From NCBI GenBank assembly GCA_036519295.1, contig DATDLN010000197.1:1-18607 (forward strand): 18,607 nucleotides of DNA. The letters are read 5' to 3'. Made by a program: the position numbers and the translations under genes. This stretch comes from JACVRW01 sp036519295. GTDB taxonomy: Bacteria; Actinomycetota; Thermoleophilia; Solirubrobacterales; Thermoleophilaceae. Under the pieces are notes generated by a model, which saw only the letters and a list, made by a program, of their open reading frames with translations, was not told the DNA's origin and did no database searches. Positions 15,196-18,607 of the stretch are shown one piece after another; the stretch's first letter is position 1; every line of letters starts with the position of its first letter.

Positions 15196-15603
15196 CGTGT
15201 TCGGCTCGGTCGCCCCCCTCGGCCGGCCGAGCCGCCCACGCGCTTCTCCTCCCCCTGTCCAGCGGCTTTCGTTCCTTTTGGCGGATCTGCCTATCCCCGA
15301 CGCAGCCTCCCCACCGCGTCTCTCGAAGTCGCGGGACCCTCCTCTCACGACGAAGGCCCGCCCGCTAGCAGGGGTGCTCGACATTGATTCCGGCCGAATT
15401 ACGTATCCAGGCTGACCGGCCCGCCTCCTGCTCCGGCGGCCATGCGATCGAATGCGAGCGCCACGTCCGGGCGCATAGGCCTTGCCGAGCCGTTAAGACC
15501 TCCTTGAGCTCGACTCGATTCCACGAAAGAGCCGGAACCGGCGCGGCGGGCCCGGCGACCATCCGCGTGCCGGCGACGCTCAGGCGGTCCAAGCGCCGGC
15601 CGG
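15196..15603. other. Intergenic, no gene recognised
   Basis: About 400 nt between the hydrolase remnant and the end of the MMPL gene. Open frames exist but show no recognisable protein features. I saw no convincing terminator hairpin, tRNA or repeat. Confidence 0.5.
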
Positions 15604-17704
15604 TCACGCCTCGCTGAACCCGAGCCGGGCGTGGATTCGGCGCAGCGGCTTGGGTGCCCACCAGTTCCACTTGCCGAGCATTTTCATCAGCGAGGGGACG
15701 AGCAGCGCCCGGATGATCGTGGCGTCGATCAGGACCGCGAGCGCGGTGCCGAGCCCGAGTTGCTTGATGAAGATCATCTCGGAGGTGACGAAGGCGCCGA
15801 TCGCGACGGCGAACAGGACCGCGGCGGCGGTGGCGATGCGTCCGACGCGCTCGAGGCCGGTCGCGACCGCGTCGGCGTCGGTGGCACCGCCGTCGTGGGC
15901 CTCCTTGATCCGCGAGAGGAGGAAGACGCCGTAGTCGGTTGACAGCCCGAAGGCGACGACGAACAGGAACAGCGGCTGGGTGGCCTCGAGCGCGCCCTGG
16001 CTCGTGTAGCCGAGTAGGCCCTCGAGTCGACCGTCCTGGAAGATCAGCACCAGGATGCCGAACACGGCGCTGAGGCCGAGCAGGTTCATCAGGATCTGCT
16101 TCACCGGCAGTACCAGCGAGCCGGTGAACGCGAACAGGACCGCGAGCGTCACCGCGACGACGATCGCCAGCATCAGCGGGAGGTGTTCGGCGAGGCTGTG
16201 CTTGAGGTCGACGAAACCCGCCGTGAAGCCCGCCGTCGGCGCATCGCCCTCGAGCGCCCGCAGGTCGGCGACCAGGTCCTCGCTGGCTTGGCTGAGCGGC
16301 GGGTTGGAGGAGACGACCTCGACCGCGAAGTTGCCGCCCTCGAGCTCGACCGGCGGCCTGACCTCCGTCACCCCGGGCAGCCGCTCGGCGTCGCGTGCGA
16401 CCCTTTCCGCCTGGGGCCCGTCCGCCGCCGACCGCGAGCTGGATCGGGGTGTCTCGGAAGGGTGGAAACTCGGCCCGCAACGCGTCGTCGACCCGGTTCG
16501 CGCTGGCGCTGTCGGGCAGGACCTGGGCGTCGACCGAGGTGAACCGGATGCCGAAGAAGGGGATCCCGAGCGCGATCAGCAACGCCGCGCTTGCGATCGC
16601 GATCCGGCCGGGGAACCGCATCACCAGCCGCGAGAGCCGGTGCCAGAAGCCCTGCTCGGCGGGCCGGGCGTCGCGTTCCGCGCGGCCGCGGAGGAAGGCG
16701 GGCGAAAGAGCATTGACGCGCGTTCCGAGCAGGGCCAGGATCGCCGGCAGCACGATCAGCGCCACCGCCGCGGCGATCAGCGCGACCAGCGACCCGCCGA
16801 TGCCCATCGAGTACAGGAAGCGCTGGGGGAAGACGAGCAGCGACGCGAGCGCGCCGGCCACGGTCAGCGAGCTGAACAGAACCGTGCGCCCCGCTGTTGC
16901 CATCGTGCGCCGCATGGCCTCGAGTCCGGGGCCCGTCTTGGCGATCTCCTCGCGGTAGCGCGAGACGATGAACAGGCTGTAGTCGATCGCCAGCCCGAGC
17001 CCGAGTCCGACCACGAGGTTGAGCGCGAAGATCGAGATCGAGCCAAGCTCGCTGGCCACGCTCAGCATCAGCGTGGCGCCGACGATCGTCAGCCCCCCGA
17101 CCACCAGCGGTAGCGCGGCGCCGACCAGGCTGCGGAAGAACAGCAGTGACAGCAGGAACAGGATCGGGAAGGCGTAGAGCTCGGCCGTACGCAGGTCCTG
17201 CTCGACCTGTTCGTTCGCCTGCTGCTGGGCGACCGCGCCGCCGCCGACGAGGACGCCGGGCTCGTCCTCGAGCGCGGCGCTGAGCCGCTCGCCCGCGTCC
17301 TGGATCGCGTCGTCGTCCGTCGGCGACAGTCGGACCGCCAGGTAGGTCGAGCCGCCGTCGCGCGAGACGAAGTCTCGCGAGCCGGTGGTGTAGAAGCTCG
17401 CCACCGCGGCGACGTCGCTATCCGCGCGGATCCGCTCGCTCAGGGCCTCGATCCGCTCTCGGCCGGCCGCCGAGTCGACGTCGAGGTCGTCGACCAGCAC
17501 CACAACGCCCGTCTCGCGGTAGCCGGCCTGCTCGAGACGGGCGGCGGCCTTGACGCTCTCGGTCGCCGGATCGTCGGCTCCGTACGGGTCGAGGCGATCG
17601 GCGACCCCGGCGCCGAGCGCGCCGGCTGCGATCGCGAGCACGACCGCCGCGATCACCACCGCCCTGCCGCGCCGGTCCGCCAGCAGCGCCAGTCGCTCGA
17701 ACAT
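15604..17704 (-). pseudogene. MMPL/RND-family membrane transporter, one frameshift
   Basis: This is an inner-membrane exporter of about 700 aa with two repeated halves, each with a large extracytoplasmic loop and a cluster of membrane helices. The start ATG at 17704 overlaps the padR stop by one base (TGATG). TM1 is VVIAAVVLAIAAGALGAGVA. The proton-relay motifs are IDYSLFIVSRYREE in the first half and TDYGVFLLSRIKE in the second. The first frame runs to about DTPIQLAVGG; the second continues with QAERVARDAERLPGVTEVRP to RIHARLGFSEA and TGA at 15604. The shift lies between about 16390 and 16432, in a GGCGGCGGACGGGCCCC stretch, and removing one base restores the frame. MMPL proteins export lipids, siderophores or drugs; the substrate here is unknown. 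It is either a recently inactivated gene or an artefact. Confidence 0.88.
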
Positions 17705-18270
17705 CAGGCAGCCCGCCCCTTTCGGCTCTTCGACTTCGACTTCGCCCCGGCCAAGTCGGCCCGCGCCCGCTCGCACCACGCGATGACCCACTCGCTCGAT
17801 TCGAGTCCGTAGCGGAGCACCAGGTACGGGAACGGGTCCGACGACGCGGCGGCGGCCGCGTACGGCTCGATCTCGCGCAGCGCCGCGAGCTTCTCCTCGA
17901 TCAGCCGCTGCTTGGCGTCGATGATCTCGACCGCCTTGCCGGGCTCGGCGGCGCCGGCGAAGAACAGCTTCAACAGCCCCTCGTCGCGGAGCTCGAGCCG
18001 CTCGGGCGGCCGCTCGAGCCAGCGGCGAAGCTCCTCACGTCCGGTGTCGGTCAGGCGGTAGACGGTGCGTCTGCGACCGCCGGTCGGCCGCGACTCGCCC
18101 GCCACCAGCCCGGCCTTCGCGAGCTTGCGCAGCTCCGGATAGATCTGGCCGTAGCTCGCCGCCCAGAAGAAGCGGGTCGAGTGGTCGACCACCCGCTTGA
18201 TCTCGTAGCCGGAGCGGGGCCCGTTGCGAAGCATCCCCAGGATCACGTATCCGGTCGGTCTCGTTTCCAT
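17704..18270 (-). CDS. PadR-family transcriptional regulator
   Basis: This is a 188-aa DNA-binding repressor. The N-terminal winged helix-turn-helix is clear: GYVILGMLRNGPRSGYEIKR, then FFWAASYGQIYPELRKLAKAGLV, and the wing RRRTVYRLTDTGREELRRWL. A C-terminal helical dimerisation region follows (AKQRLIEEKLAALREIEPY, GLESSEWVIAWCERARADL), matching the Vir/AphA-like C-domain, and the protein ends in a basic KSKSKSRKG tail. The ATG at 18270 is followed immediately by the conserved start of the fold. The stop overlaps the MMPL start by one base, so the regulator and transporter are coupled. PadR proteins typically repress an adjacent exporter and release it when a drug or phenolic ligand binds. 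Confidence 0.95.
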   Translation of the reverse strand: METRPTGYVILGMLRNGPRSGYEIKRVVDHSTRFFWAASYGQIYPELRKLAKAGLVAGESRPTGGRRRTVYRLTDTGREELRRWLERPPERLELRDEGLLKLFFAGAAEPGKAVEIIDAKQRLIEEKLAALREIEPYAAAAASSDPFPYLVLRYGLESSEWVIAWCERARADLAGAKSKSKSRKGRAA

Positions 18271-18279
18271 GTCTCGGAA

Positions 18280-18315
18280 CGATATATCGAACCGCTACAT
18301 CGCGCACTGTGATGT
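18280..18315 (-). promoter_or_regulatory. Putative PadR operator/promoter
   Basis: An AT-rich island stands directly upstream of padR. It holds the perfect palindrome CGATATATCG (18280-18289, 9 nt before the ATG) and an inverted repeat ACATC-N9-GATGT (18297-18315). PadR-family sites are commonly ATGT/ACAT inverted repeats, so autoregulation of the padR-MMPL operon is a reasonable inference. Confidence 0.5.
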
Positions 18316-18503
18316 CGGTCACGCACGACGCCTTTCGAGCGCGAGCTTGAAGCTCTCCTGTCGAGCCGGTCAGGATCGGCTCCCGTGTCGCTCCGGCGTC
18401 TGTATTGGGATCAGCTCCGTGCTGAACGGTCGTACGACCCTTGTGGTGTAGGGCCGCGGCGGGTTGACGAGGGAAGGACCGCGCTAGGGGAATCTCGCCT
18501 GAG
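18316..18503. other. Intergenic, nothing recognised
   Basis: Between the padR operator and the tRNA-Arg remnant I saw no gene-like frame, hairpin or repeat worth naming. Confidence 0.45.
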
Positions 18504-18556
18504 CGCCCCGGGCAGGACTCGAACCTGCGACCCGCGGCTTAGAAGGCCGCGCCGCT
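18504..18556 (-). pseudogene. tRNA-Arg(TCT) 3'-half remnant
   Basis: On the minus strand there is a perfect 5-bp anticodon stem (18534-18538 with 18546-18550) around CTTCTAA (anticodon TCT). A perfect T-arm (18512-18528) and the 3' acceptor strand CCGGGGC plus discriminator G (18504) follow. A few bases of the D-stem 3' strand may remain (AGC at about 18554-18556), but the matching GCCCCGG 5' acceptor strand does not occur in the last 50 nt of the window. It is a truncated copy unless the 5' half lies beyond the window through an insertion. Confidence 0.7.
18512..18548. repeat. Direct repeat, right copy (37 nt, tRNA-derived)
   Basis: Partner of 14696-14732; one mismatch in 37 nt, same orientation. 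Confidence 0.75.
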
Positions 18557-18607
18557 GAAAACGAGGGCTGACGACGGACAGCACGAAACGCCTGCAAATG
18601 CCAGACG

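Noticed and set aside
15365..16390. C-terminal extension of the MMPL protein in its first frame
   Set aside because: After the indel this frame is Arg/Pro/Gly-rich with no membrane helices, while the other frame carries the expected transporter half.

Overview
The window is high-GC DNA, most likely from a soil-type actinobacterium. I infer a member of class Thermoleophilia (Solirubrobacterales/Gaiellales) from the very high GC, frequent GTG/TTG starts, the secreted protease with tandem Ig-like and Cys-pair C-terminal domains, and the bacterial leishmanolysin-like protease. This placement rests on recognition of gene types, not on a search.

Layout. 1-612: a 3'-half remnant of an initiator tRNA-Met, then an intact tRNA-His(GTG) with its own terminator, both on the minus strand. 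613-7728 (minus): a possible transcription unit read from right to left, made of a glucose 1-dehydrogenase-like gene with two frameshifts, a UDP-glucuronate decarboxylase-like epimerase, a small 92-aa protein (ATGA overlap) and a 1589-aa secreted subtilase. 7802-10192 (plus): an ankyrin-repeat protein, a leishmanolysin-like zinc protease and a small unknown protein. 10196-13020 (minus): an encapsulated ferritin and its encapsulin shell (overlapping genes), then a decayed HpaB-type flavin monooxygenase and a secreted unknown protein. 13083-14625: a DUF5519-type protein (plus), and an SDR followed by a small unknown protein (minus). 14688-18556: a module bounded by two tRNA 3'-half remnants sharing a 37-nt direct repeat (36 identical). 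It holds an alpha/beta-hydrolase remnant and a PadR regulator-MMPL transporter operon.

How the genes work together. The clearest functional system is the iron-storage nanocompartment: EncFtn carries a C-terminal cargo-loading peptide, and the next gene is the shell. The PadR-MMPL pair looks like a locally regulated export or drug-efflux unit, with an inverted repeat upstream of padR. The dehydrogenase/epimerase pair suggests sugar-nucleotide or sugar oxidation metabolism.

The most notable anomalies are indels. The subtilase has two compensating frameshifts that erase exactly the catalytic-His motif. The dehydrogenase has two frameshifts, the MMPL gene one, and the HpaB remnant at least five. 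Some of the indels fall in G or C runs, so assembly or sequencing error must be separated from real decay. The three tRNA 3' halves are the second anomaly; they look like attachment-site scars of integrated elements, although no integrase gene is visible. I did not find a convincing wholly new system.
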